Position numbers and translations under genes: made by a program. From Pseudomonadota bacterium (GTDB lineage: Bacteria; Desulfobacterota; Desulfobulbia; Desulfobulbales; Desulfocapsaceae), in NCBI GenBank assembly GCA_023412495.1, contig JAEYNP010000039.1, positions 186,001 through 250,000 on the forward strand: a DNA stretch of 64,000 bases, read 5' to 3'. This document shows, in pieces, positions 34,016 through 42,654 of the stretch. The notes beneath the pieces are model-generated. The model saw nothing but the letters and a program-made list of their open reading frames with translations. It did not search any database and had not been told where the DNA came from. The first letter of the stretch is position 1. Each line of letters starts with the position of its first letter.

Positions 34016-34708
34016 ATGCTCTACTCTGCTGAAGTCATGGAAATGTGCCGGGTAGCCCGGGGGACCAACCACGGGCCGGCCCCCATCCCCCAGGAAGGCG
34101 CATGGACAAAGGCCAAAGAGGTGAGGGACATCAATGGCTTGACCCATGGCGTGGGCTGGTGCGCTCCGCAGCAGGGCGCCTGCAAGCTCACCCTCAACGT
34201 GAAAAACGGCACCATTGAAGAAGCGCTGGTGGAAACCATCGGCTGCACCGGCATGACCCATTCGGCGGCCATGGCCTCGGAGATACTGCCCGGCAAGACC
34301 ATCCTCGAAGCCCTGAACACCGACCTGGTCTGCGACGCCATCAACGTGGCCATGCGGGAGCTCTTTCTCCAGATCGTCTACGGCCGCAGCCAGTCTGCCT
34401 TCTCCGAAGGCGGCCTGCCCATCGGCGCGGGGCTGGAGGACCTCGGCAAGGGACTGAGATCGGTGATCGGCACCATGTACGGCACCAGCGCCAAGGGCCC
34501 CCGTTATCTGGAAATGGCCGAAGGCTATGTGACAGAGATTGCCCTCGACCAGAACGATGAGATCATCGGATACAAGTTCGTCAATCTCGGTAAAATGATG
34601 GCGGCTGTCAAAAAGGGTGTGGACGCGGGTCAGGCCCTGCAGGAAGCCTCCGGCACCTACGGCCGTTTTTCCGAAGCCGCAAAAACCATAGACCCCAGAC
34701 ACGAATAG
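34016..34708 (+). CDS. NifU-N-like Fe-S scaffold family protein
   Basis: A 230-residue protein whose middle resembles the NifU/IscU scaffold fold: LTLNVKNGTIEEALVETIGC, then TGMTHSAAMASEILPGKTI and ALNTDLVCDAI. Cysteines at about 50, 58 and 76 (WCAPQQGACK, ETIGCTGMT) could bind a metal or cluster. AAGGAGAAAAGC precedes the ATG. It is followed 9 bp later by a GGGtGRT-family gene, a pairing that suggests a joint task; the function of neither is known to me. Confidence 0.8.
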   Translation: MLYSAEVMEMCRVARGTNHGPAPIPQEGAWTKAKEVRDINGLTHGVGWCAPQQGACKLTLNVKNGTIEEALVETIGCTGMTHSAAMASEILPGKTILEALNTDLVCDAINVAMRELFLQIVYGRSQSAFSEGGLPIGAGLEDLGKGLRSVIGTMYGTSAKGPRYLEMAEGYVTEIALDQNDEIIGYKFVNLGKMMAAVKKGVDAGQALQEASGTYGRFSEAAKTIDPRHE

Positions 34709-34717
34709 GAGGAAGAC

Positions 34718-35722
34718 ATGGCACTGTTTGAAAGTTACGACAGGCGGATCGGCCAGATCCTCCCGGTTCTGGAAGAATACGGCATGAAATCGCTGGAAGA
34801 GGCGAGGGAGATCTGCCTGGGATACGGCGTCGATGTGGCGGAGATCGTCAGAGGTATCCAGCCCATCTGCTTCGAGAACGCGGTCTGGGCATATACTCTC
34901 GGGGCGGCCATTGCCATCCGCAAGGGCCAGAAAAGAGCGGCGGAAATCGCCGCGACCATCGGCGAAGGTCTGCAGGCCTTCTGCATCCCCGGATCGGTAG
35001 CCGACGACCGGAAGGTGGGCATCGGCCATGGCAACCTGGCGGCCATGCTGCTCTCCGAAGAAACCTCCTGTTTTGCCTTCCTCGCCGGCCATGAATCCTT
35101 TGCCGCCGCCGAAGGGGCCATCGGCATCGCCCGCTCGGCCAATCGGGTGCGGAACAGGCCGCTACGCGTGGTCTTGAATGGACTCGGCAAGGATGCTGCG
35201 AAGATCATCTCCCGGATCAACGGCTTCACCTACGTGCAGACGCAGTTCGATTATGCCACCGGCAAGTTGAATATCGTGAGCGAGACCTGCTACTCGGAAG
35301 GGGAACGGGCCAAGGTACGTTGCTATGGCGCGGACGACGTCCGGGAGGGCGTGGCCATCAACCATTTGGAAGGGGTGGATGTTTCGATCACCGGCAACTC
35401 GACAAATCCGACGCGATTCCAGCATCCGGTAGCGGGCACATATAAAAAAGAGTGCATTGAGCAGGGCAAGAAGTACTTCTCGGTAGCCTCGGGGGGCGGC
35501 ACCGGCCGGACCCTGCATCCCGACAATATGGGCGCGGGCCCCGCTTCCTACGGCATGACCGATACTTTGGGCCGGATGCATTCCGACGCCCAGTTCGCCG
35601 GTTCCTCCTCGGTGCCGGCCCACGTGGAGATGATGGGGCTCATAGGCATGGGCAACAACCCTATGGTCGGCGCTTCTGTTTCGGTAGCCGTGGCGCTGGC
35701 TCAAGCGGCGATGGCCCGGTAA
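34718..35722 (+). CDS. GGGtGRT family protein, function unknown
   Basis: A 334-residue cytoplasmic protein carrying the name-giving motif GGGTGRTLHPDNMGAG (about 264-279). Other glycine-rich stretches, VGIGHGNLAAMLL and MMGLIGMGNNPMVGASVSVA, suggest nucleotide or cofactor binding. The family is conserved in anaerobes but uncharacterised. It forms a two-gene unit with the NifU-like gene, with AGGAGGAAGAC before its ATG. Confidence 0.9.
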   Translation: MALFESYDRRIGQILPVLEEYGMKSLEEAREICLGYGVDVAEIVRGIQPICFENAVWAYTLGAAIAIRKGQKRAAEIAATIGEGLQAFCIPGSVADDRKVGIGHGNLAAMLLSEETSCFAFLAGHESFAAAEGAIGIARSANRVRNRPLRVVLNGLGKDAAKIISRINGFTYVQTQFDYATGKLNIVSETCYSEGERAKVRCYGADDVREGVAINHLEGVDVSITGNSTNPTRFQHPVAGTYKKECIEQGKKYFSVASGGGTGRTLHPDNMGAGPASYGMTDTLGRMHSDAQFAGSSSVPAHVEMMGLIGMGNNPMVGASVSVAVALAQAAMAR

Positions 35723-35744
35723 GAAGTTTTCACCGAGAAAGATA

Positions 35745-35777
35745 GGGGGCAGGCTCTTAAGCGGTAGTCTGCCCCCC
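35745..35777. terminator. GC-rich hairpin between convergent genes
   Basis: GGGGGCAG pairs with CTGCCCCCC around a 16-base loop, overlapping the last codons of the minus-strand gene. There is no T-run, so terminator function is uncertain. Confidence 0.35.
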
Positions 35778-36218
35778 GGAGCCCTCCGGTTGATCATTTT
35801 CTTGCGGGTTAGGAGCCGGCATCTGCGGCTCCTTGGGCTCCGGTCCCTGTGGCGCCGGCGCGGGGTCTTTGACCCCAGGCTCCGGAATCGAGCCGTGCTC
35901 CTGCGGCGTGGTTCCCTGCGCAGGTTCCCGGGGCGAAGTCTTCGGCTCGGTCGCATCGTGGATCTTCTTCTTGGTTTTCCTCACTACTTCCGATGTAGTC
36001 TCCTTGGTTTCCCGCCAGGCTTCCTTGCCCTTTTCCTTGGCGAGCCGCCATGTTTCCTTTGAGGCTTTGCCGACCGCTCTGGCCGCCTCCTTTATTTCCC
36101 TGCCGGCTTCCCCCCAATTGGGCGATACGTCGTCCTCTCCCGCAGCTGCCGGAGATGAAACGACCAGCACGACGAGCAGAGCCACAATTCTGCTTATCCT
36201 ATCAATCTTATCTTTCAT
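35757..36218 (-). CDS. Exported Lys/Glu-rich helical protein with proline-rich tail
   Basis: A 153-residue protein of unknown function. Residues 1-26 are a signal peptide (IVALLVVLVVSSPAAAG). Residues 35-85 form a long amphipathic stretch with repeated K/W/E (KETWRLAKEKGKEAWRETKE), like a small apolipoprotein or LEA-type helix. Residues 90-153 are rich in Pro, Glu and Gln and probably disordered. No catalytic motif or cysteine is present. It may be a periplasmic stress or surface protein; that is a guess from composition. Confidence 0.65.
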   Translation of the reverse strand: MKDKIDRISRIVALLVVLVVSSPAAAGEDDVSPNWGEAGREIKEAARAVGKASKETWRLAKEKGKEAWRETKETTSEVVRKTKKKIHDATEPKTSPREPAQGTTPQEHGSIPEPGVKDPAPAPQGPEPKEPQMPAPNPQENDQPEGSGGQTTA

Positions 36219-36254
36219 TTCTGCCCCCCTCTTTCCGGCTTTCCATTTTCAGCG

Positions 36255-37268
36255 TTAACGAAACGGGGGGGCATACTGCAGTCCCCCCTTGCTCCAGAGG
36301 TTGTTCAGCCCCCTATCGATCTTCAGGGTCGACTGGGGCCCAAAATTGCGTTCAAAGACCTCGCCGTAGTTACCGACCTGTCGAATGACCTGCCAGGCCC
36401 AGTCGTCTTTCAAGCCGAGGCCTTTGCCGCCTGGGCCTTCCAGGCCGCAGAGCCTGCGCACGTCCAGCCTGCTGCTGCTTCTGGCTTTGTCTGCCTGCTC
36501 GGAACTTAGACCGATCTCCTCTCCATTGACCATCGCATAGAGACTCCATCTGACGATATTCAGCCAGACGTCATCGCCCTGCCGCACAACAGGACCGAGC
36601 GGCTCCTTGGAGATAAGATCGGGGAGGATTACAGCCCGCTCCGGGTTTACGAGCCCGAGCCGAAGTCCGTACAGCCGGGACTGCGGCATAGACAACACAT
36701 CGCAAGCCTCCCCCTCGAAGCCCTTCACCGCCAGATCCAGGGTGTCGTAGGCAACCAGCTGGTATTCGATCTGGTTGCTGACCAGAAAATCGACAAGATT
36801 CTGCTCCGAGGCCGCCCCCACCGGACTGCAAATCCGGATCTTCTTCAAGTCGAGCGCACGGGTCGCCTCGAGTTTTCGCGCCACAAGAAAGCCCTGGCCG
36901 TCATAGTAACTAACCCCGGCGAAGTGGACGGCCAGACCGGAATCACGCGAGAAGGTCCAGGCCGAGTGGCGAGAGAGAAGATCCACCTCTTCCGAGAGCA
37001 GTGCCGTGAAGGCCTCGTTTTCGGCCAGCGGCAAGAATTCTACCTTATCGGCATTGCCAAGCACCGCCGCGGCCACCGCCCGGCAGATGTCCACGTCGAG
37101 TCCGGTCCATCTGCCGCCGGCATCGACGCTGGCGAAACCGGGGGTCACGGTGGAGACACCGCAGCGAAGAGAGCCGCGTTTCACAACATCTTCTTTGGTA
37201 TAGGCATGGGCCGAGTCGGAAAAAAACAGTCCGACGAACAGCCAGACGAGCCATAGCAATTTTTTCAT
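36255..37268 (-). CDS. Amino-acid ABC transporter substrate-binding protein (AapJ-like)
   Basis: About 337 residues from ATG 37268. The signal peptide (LLWLVWLFVGLFFSDSAHA) is followed by a family 3 binding-protein domain: KRGSLRCGVSTVTPGFASVD, GLDVDICRAVAAAVLG, the late TVVRQGDDVWLNIVRWSLYA-like segment (here GPVVRQGDDVWL) and VGNYGEVFERNFG. This pattern matches the general L-amino-acid binder AapJ. No permease or ATPase gene lies nearby, so it either works with a transporter elsewhere or as a sensor input. Confidence 0.9.
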   Translation of the reverse strand: MKKLLWLVWLFVGLFFSDSAHAYTKEDVVKRGSLRCGVSTVTPGFASVDAGGRWTGLDVDICRAVAAAVLGNADKVEFLPLAENEAFTALLSEEVDLLSRHSAWTFSRDSGLAVHFAGVSYYDGQGFLVARKLEATRALDLKKIRICSPVGAASEQNLVDFLVSNQIEYQLVAYDTLDLAVKGFEGEACDVLSMPQSRLYGLRLGLVNPERAVILPDLISKEPLGPVVRQGDDVWLNIVRWSLYAMVNGEEIGLSSEQADKARSSSRLDVRRLCGLEGPGGKGLGLKDDWAWQVIRQVGNYGEVFERNFGPQSTLKIDRGLNNLWSKGGLQYAPPFR

Positions 37269-37538
37269 AGAGTCGAGAATTGTGTTTATCTTATTTCGCG
37301 GAAGTGCAGCAGACCGGTGTGCTTGAAGCAAGTGAAAACCGGCACATCTCCGGAAATTCTTCCTTTTCCATTTCCCTTCGGGATAATAGCTGCTACATTG
37401 CGCTTGGGTCAATGCGGATCAGTGCAGAACTCGCCCAGGCCGGCGAAACTTCTTTCAAGCATAAGTACTTTCTCGGAATCCTTCTAAAAATACAAGAAAA
37501 ATTTCTAAAGCTCCAACCTCACCCGGAACTTCTTTCTT

Positions 37539-38894
37539 TTGTCAAGGAAACAGCTCAAAACAGCCCGATTCTCGGCCGTCGAAACACTCTGCCGCCTCTA
37601 CCGGCAGCGCCTGCCTGTAAAACCTTTGCTCGACCGCGCTGTTGACGGCCTGCCCGCCATCGAGCGGGGCCTCGCCATGCAGCTGGTTTACGGCGTTCTG
37701 CGCAGACGGCAGCAGCTCGACCGCAGCCTTGAGCTGCTTTCCAGGACCCCGCTGAAGAAGCTCGACCCAACAGTCCACCAGACGCTCGCGGTCGGCCTCT
37801 ACCAGCTGTTTTTTCTCGAACGGATCCCGCCCTCGGCCGCCGTCAACGAGATGGTCGAATGCTGCAAGGCGGCCGGACTGCCCCGGCACCTCTCAGGCTT
37901 CGTCAACGGTATCCTGCGCCAGGCGATCCGTGAGAAGGAGACATTAGCCGGGGCAGCCATGAGGGACAAGGCAGGCAGGGAAATCGTCAACCACCCGGAG
38001 TGGCTGGTCGCCAGGTGGCGGCATCATTTCGGTGAGGAAGAGGCCCTGCGGATCTGCCGGGAGAACAACCGGGAACCGATGCTTGCGCTGCGCACCAATA
38101 CGGTGAAAATCTCACGGGAGGAGTATTTGGAACTGCTTGCTGCCAACGGCATCGCCGCCGGGGAGGGACGCTACGCCGCCGAAGCGGTGGTTCTCCCCCG
38201 GTATCAGGGGACGATCACCGGCCTGCCCGGATACTCAGAAGGATATTTTCAGGTGCAGGACGAGGCCGCCCAGCTCGCCACCTGCCTGCTCGGGCCTTTC
38301 CGTCGGGGTGCCGCATATCTCGACGGCTGCGCCGGGCTGGGCGGCAAGACGTCCCACCTCCTGCAACTGGCGGCGCGGTATGACTTTACCGTCCATGCCG
38401 TGGAACCGGAGCCGCAGCGGCTGAAAAAATTGCGAGAAAACCTCAGCCGCCTTCTTTCGGATAAGCTTCCGGTCATCCATGAGACCGTCCTGCAGCAAGT
38501 TGCCGGCGAGGTCCTCCCGCGCTTTGCCGGCATCCTTATCGACGCCCCCTGCTCCGGCACCGGGGTGATTGGCCGCCACCCCGACATCCGCTGGAACCGC
38601 CGGCCGGAGGATCTGGCCCATTACCGCCGGGAACAGCTGGATCTGCTAGCCCGCGCCGCAGAGCTCCTCGCTCCGGGAGGAATTCTCGTTTACGCCACCT
38701 GTTCGCTCGAGCCGGAGGAGAATATGGAGGTGGTGCGAAAGTACCTGGCTGAACACGAGAACTTCCGCCTGACCGATTGCTCGCCTTATTTACCTCCGGC
38801 TGCCGCTCGCTTTATCGTCGACGGATGCTTCGCCCCGCGTCCCGAAGAGGGCATCGATGGCTTTTTCGCCGCAAGGATGGAAGTTGAGATCTGA
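37539..38894 (+). CDS. rsmB: 16S rRNA (cytosine-967-C5)-methyltransferase
   Basis: A 451-residue enzyme: NusB-like RNA-binding domain about 1-140 (RGLAMQLVYGVLRRRQQLD, SAAVNEMVECCKAAG), then a Rossmann methyltransferase with the SAM loop LDGCAGLGGKTSHLL (about 268-282) and both cysteines, DAPCSGTGVIGRHPDIRW (about 339-356) and YATCSLEPEEN (about 399-409). It methylates C967 of 16S rRNA. The start is TTG at 37539, the first in-frame start that covers the NusB domain. Confidence 0.95.
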   Translation: MSRKQLKTARFSAVETLCRLYRQRLPVKPLLDRAVDGLPAIERGLAMQLVYGVLRRRQQLDRSLELLSRTPLKKLDPTVHQTLAVGLYQLFFLERIPPSAAVNEMVECCKAAGLPRHLSGFVNGILRQAIREKETLAGAAMRDKAGREIVNHPEWLVARWRHHFGEEEALRICRENNREPMLALRTNTVKISREEYLELLAANGIAAGEGRYAAEAVVLPRYQGTITGLPGYSEGYFQVQDEAAQLATCLLGPFRRGAAYLDGCAGLGGKTSHLLQLAARYDFTVHAVEPEPQRLKKLRENLSRLLSDKLPVIHETVLQQVAGEVLPRFAGILIDAPCSGTGVIGRHPDIRWNRRPEDLAHYRREQLDLLARAAELLAPGGILVYATCSLEPEENMEVVRKYLAEHENFRLTDCSPYLPPAAARFIVDGCFAPRPEEGIDGFFAARMEVEI

Positions 38895-38950
38895 TTCAAC
38901 AGAGGATTTTATCTGACAGGAGTGCCGAAAAAATATTCAGAGAGAGGCCG

Positions 38951-39352
38951 TCACCCTTCGTGTTCTGAAAGTTTCTTCACCCGCTCCACGGTCTCTGTGA
39001 CCGCGGCGACGAACAAGTCGGGTTCGGCCGAGGAGAGCCAGTGCAGGCTGAAGCGCTCCCGCTCGAGGCCAAGGTCGTCGAGAAGCTCCATAACCATATC
39101 GGCCCGGGCCAGGGCCTTGGTGTTACCATCCATGTAATGGCACTCGCCGAGGCGGCAACCGAGGACCATCACCGCATCGGCCCCCATGTTCAGGGCCTCG
39201 ACCACCATTTCGGGGTGGACCATGCCGGAGCACATCATCCGGATGATCCGCACGCTCTCAGGGTAGCGCATCCGGGCGGTGCCGGCCAGGTCGGCGGCCG
39301 CGTAGGAGCACCAGTTGCAGCAGAAGGCGATGATTTTCTGTTCAAGGGCCAT
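38951..39352 (-). CDS. mvhD: MvhD-type electron-transfer subunit, cysteine form
   Basis: A 133-residue homolog of the selenocysteine mvhD at 12.4-12.8 kb. The cysteines are CCNWCSYAAADLAG (about 11-24), MMCSGMVHPE and VLGCRLGECHYMDGN, the [2Fe-2S] site of MvhD. It would move electrons to or from the HdrA of the second Hdr cluster, whose gene ends 166 bp upstream on the same strand. The two copies share about half their residues by eye. Confidence 0.95.
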   Translation of the reverse strand: MALEQKIIAFCCNWCSYAAADLAGTARMRYPESVRIIRMMCSGMVHPEMVVEALNMGADAVMVLGCRLGECHYMDGNTKALARADMVMELLDDLGLERERFSLHWLSSAEPDLFVAAVTETVERVKKLSEHEG

Positions 39353-39518
39353 GACTGTTTTTCCTCTTCATAATTGATACTTGTCGGCCGGGAATCGCAG
39401 GGGCGAATCTCGTATTCGCCAGGTTGGATCAACCTTCACCCAAGGAAAGCCGCCCAGGATCGCTCTTGCACTTCAAGGGCGATCACAAGATCCCACCTCC
39501 ACCCGCCTCAACTGCTGC

Positions 39519-42500
39519 TCATCCCGCCAGGGCCACTCGCATCTGGGCCATGATCTGCCGCATGGAAAAGCCGGCGACATAGATACCCCTTTTCGGGCAG
39601 GTTCCCTGGCAGATCCCGCAGCCCTTGCACTGGGCGCTGTTCACCCGGACCAGTTTTCCCGGAGCCTCGCCCTCCGCCGCCGTCTGCTCTTCCAGGATAA
39701 TGGCATGGTACGGACAACCGTCGACGCAGAGCGCGCAGCCGTCACAGCAGGCCTCGTCGACGATCGCCTTCACCGTATCGAGCCGCGCTTCCGGCCTGGC
39801 GAGCAGCGTCGCCGCCCGGGCCGATGCGGCCAGGGCCTGGGCAATGCTCTCCTCCACCGGCTTCGGATAGTGGGCCAGGCCGGCGACGAACATGCCGTCG
39901 GTCGAAAAATCCACCGGCCGCAGCTTGGCGTGGGCCTCGTGAAAGAAACCATCTCCATCCAGGGGCACCTTGTAGAGCTTCCCGAGCTTTTCCGCATCTT
40001 CCCGCGGCCGGATGGCCACCGCCAGGATCACCATGTCGGCGGGGATCGAGAGCGGTTCATGGAGGACATGATCCCAGACCTCCACCTCCACTCCCGCGCC
40101 CTTGCCGATCACCTTCGGTTTGCCGTGCAGCTCATAGTTGATGAAGATGATCCCCAGCTTGCGGGCCTGCTTGTACAGCGATTCGCGCTGGGCATAGGTC
40201 CGCATGTCGCGGTAGAGGATGTAGATGCTGCGCTCGGGATTTTCCTTCTTCAGGGCGATGGCCGATTGCACGGAGTGGGTGCAGCAGACCTTGGAGCAGT
40301 ACATATGGTCCTCTTCCCGGGAGCCGACGCACTGGATGAAGACGAACCGCCTGGCCTGCTTGACGTGCTTCTCCTTCAGCTCGTAGAGCTTGTCAAACTG
40401 CACCGAGGTGACCACGCACTTGAGACTGCCGTAGCCGTACTCCAGAGGGACCGCCGCCTCGCCGCCGACGGCGATGATGCCCACCCCGTGCTCGATCACC
40501 CGGCTCTCGCCGTTTCCGCAGGTGAGCGTCGAGCGGTAGTTGCCGACGAAGCCGGAGACCGCGGCCACCTCGCATTGCTTGTGGATGATGATGCGATCGT
40601 TCCAGACGACCTTGTCGATGAGTTTCGCGACCTGAGTGGTGACGTGCTCGCCGGACCAGGTCTGCTTGAGATTGACGGCATGGCCGCCGAGCGTCTCGGT
40701 CCGTTCCACCAGGTGAACCTCGAAGCCCTGACGGGCGAGGTTAAGAGCGGCAGTCATTCCCGCCACTCCACCGCCGATGACCAGCCCCTTCTGGATGATG
40801 GGCATCGTAAGCGCCTTGACCGGATCGGCGTAGGTGGCCTTGGCCGCCGCCATGCGCACCAGGTCCTTGGCCTTGGCGGTGGTGCCGGCCGGATTGTCGC
40901 CGTGCACCCAGGCGTTGTGATTGCGGATGTTGGCCATCTCCACCAGGCACTCGTTGAGGCCCGCGACCTTCAGAGTCTCGCGGAACAGGGCCTCGTGGGT
41001 CCGCGGGGTGCAGGCGGCGATGACGACGCGGTTGAGCCTGTGATCGCGGATGCTGCCGATGATCGCATCCTGACTGTCCTGGGAGCAGGTGAAGATTTTT
41101 CGTTCCACATGGACCACGTCCGGCAAGGTCAAGGCATACTCGGCCAGGTTCCGGACATCGACCACGCCGGCGATGTTGGTGCCGCAATGGCAGATGAAGA
41201 TCCCGAGCCGAATCCCCTCCCCTTCTTCGTCCACTCGTTCTTCGGGATAATTCTCCGAAACGGACACGCGGTTGCGCGTCGGGGCCAGCAGTTCGGCAGC
41301 CGCCGCGGCGGCGGCCGAGCCCTCCACTACCGACTGGGGGATATCCTTGGGACCGGCCATGGCGCCGCAGGTGAAGATCCCTTCCCGGGAAGTGGACACT
41401 GGCGCGAAGTCAGAGGTCGCAGCGAAGTTGTCGGCAGTAAGGTTGATATTGGCGACGCGGGCCAGCTCGACGGCCGCCCGTGGGCTCTCGAGACCGATGG
41501 AGAGTACCACCATATCGTAGAATTCCTCGATCTGCCGCCCGTCTTCGTTGACATAGCGCAGCCGCAGGTCGCCGCTCTCGCCGTCCGTCTCCACCCCGCC
41601 CATTCGGCAGCGGACGAAGCGCACCCCGACCTCGTTGCGGGCCCGCTCCATGAAACTGTCGAAGCCCTTGCCGTGAGTCCGCATGTCCATGTAGAAGATC
41701 GAGGTCTGCAGGCCGCCACGGCCTTCGACCTGGTCTCGGACCAGCATCGCCTCCTTGATCGCGGTCATGCAGCACACCGAGGAGCAGTAGCCGTGACCGC
41801 ACTGGTTCTCGTCCCGCGACCCGACGCACTGCAGGAAGGCCATTTTGCGGACAGGTTTGCCGTCCGAGGGGCGGCGGAGATGTCCTTCGGTGGGGCCGGT
41901 CGTGGAGAGATAGCGTTCCAGCTGCAGCGAAGTGATGACGTTCTGGTTGCTGCCGTACTGCCAAGTGCCGGATGGGCTGGATGGGCCGGACGGTGCCGGG
42001 TCAAACGGCGTAAAACCGGTGGCGAGGATCACCGCGCCGACTTCGATCCGGTGGATTTTTCCAGTGTCGTCAAAGACGATGGCCCCGGCGTCGCAGGCCT
42101 CTTCGCAGAAGCCGCAGGCACCGGGCTTCTGCAGCCGCAGACAGGCTTGCGGGTCGATCTGGTATTTCAGCGGAACCGCCTGGGGGTACTGGAGGTAGAT
42201 GGCGCGCCGTTTGCCGATACCGGCGTCGTGGCCGTTGTCCACCTTCTTCGGACAGTTCTCGGTGCACTTGCCGCAGGCGATGCACCTGACAGGGTCGACG
42301 TAACGCGGAGACTCATGGACGGTTACGGTAAAGTTTCCGGCCGTCCCCTCGACGGCGGTGACCTCGCACAGGGTGAGCAGGCGGATGTTCTTATGCCGCC
42401 CGCATTCCACCAGTTTGGGGGCGATGATACACATCGAGCAGTCGTTGGTGGGAAAGGTCTTGTCTATCCGGGCCATTGTCCCGCCGATGCTGCCCGTCTT

Positions 42501-42611
42501 CTCCACCAGATACACGTAAAAGCCGGCATCGGCCAGGTCAAGCGCCGCCTGAATCCCGGAGACGCCCCCTCCGACCACCATTACCGCGCCGATCTTCGCT
42601 GTCTCCGTCAT
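39519..42611 (-). CDS. hdrA: HdrA-like flavoprotein of the second Hdr cluster
   Basis: About 1030 residues from ATG 42611, which follows GGAGGATATGAT. Like the first copy it is a fusion of two HdrA-like halves: VMVVGGGVSGIQAALDLA with PTNDCSMC, then FICHCGTNIAGVVDV (about residue 515) and GGGVAGMTAALNLA. It carries CSSVCC and CSKVCC motifs, one N-terminal ferredoxin motif (CIACGKCTENC) and two C-terminal ones (CDGCALCVDGC, CKGCGICQGTC). It lacks the four additional ferredoxin motifs of the first copy, so its electron wiring differs. Confidence 0.94.
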   Translation of the reverse strand: MTETAKIGAVMVVGGGVSGIQAALDLADAGFYVYLVEKTGSIGGTMARIDKTFPTNDCSMCIIAPKLVECGRHKNIRLLTLCEVTAVEGTAGNFTVTVHESPRYVDPVRCIACGKCTENCPKKVDNGHDAGIGKRRAIYLQYPQAVPLKYQIDPQACLRLQKPGACGFCEEACDAGAIVFDDTGKIHRIEVGAVILATGFTPFDPAPSGPSSPSGTWQYGSNQNVITSLQLERYLSTTGPTEGHLRRPSDGKPVRKMAFLQCVGSRDENQCGHGYCSSVCCMTAIKEAMLVRDQVEGRGGLQTSIFYMDMRTHGKGFDSFMERARNEVGVRFVRCRMGGVETDGESGDLRLRYVNEDGRQIEEFYDMVVLSIGLESPRAAVELARVANINLTADNFAATSDFAPVSTSREGIFTCGAMAGPKDIPQSVVEGSAAAAAAAELLAPTRNRVSVSENYPEERVDEEGEGIRLGIFICHCGTNIAGVVDVRNLAEYALTLPDVVHVERKIFTCSQDSQDAIIGSIRDHRLNRVVIAACTPRTHEALFRETLKVAGLNECLVEMANIRNHNAWVHGDNPAGTTAKAKDLVRMAAAKATYADPVKALTMPIIQKGLVIGGGVAGMTAALNLARQGFEVHLVERTETLGGHAVNLKQTWSGEHVTTQVAKLIDKVVWNDRIIIHKQCEVAAVSGFVGNYRSTLTCGNGESRVIEHGVGIIAVGGEAAVPLEYGYGSLKCVVTSVQFDKLYELKEKHVKQARRFVFIQCVGSREEDHMYCSKVCCTHSVQSAIALKKENPERSIYILYRDMRTYAQRESLYKQARKLGIIFINYELHGKPKVIGKGAGVEVEVWDHVLHEPLSIPADMVILAVAIRPREDAEKLGKLYKVPLDGDGFFHEAHAKLRPVDFSTDGMFVAGLAHYPKPVEESIAQALAASARAATLLARPEARLDTVKAIVDEACCDGCALCVDGCPYHAIILEEQTAAEGEAPGKLVRVNSAQCKGCGICQGTCPKRGIYVAGFSMRQIMAQMRVALAG

Positions 42612-42654
42612 ATCATATCCTCCATCCCCCGCACGCTTGTCCATTTCCACAATT

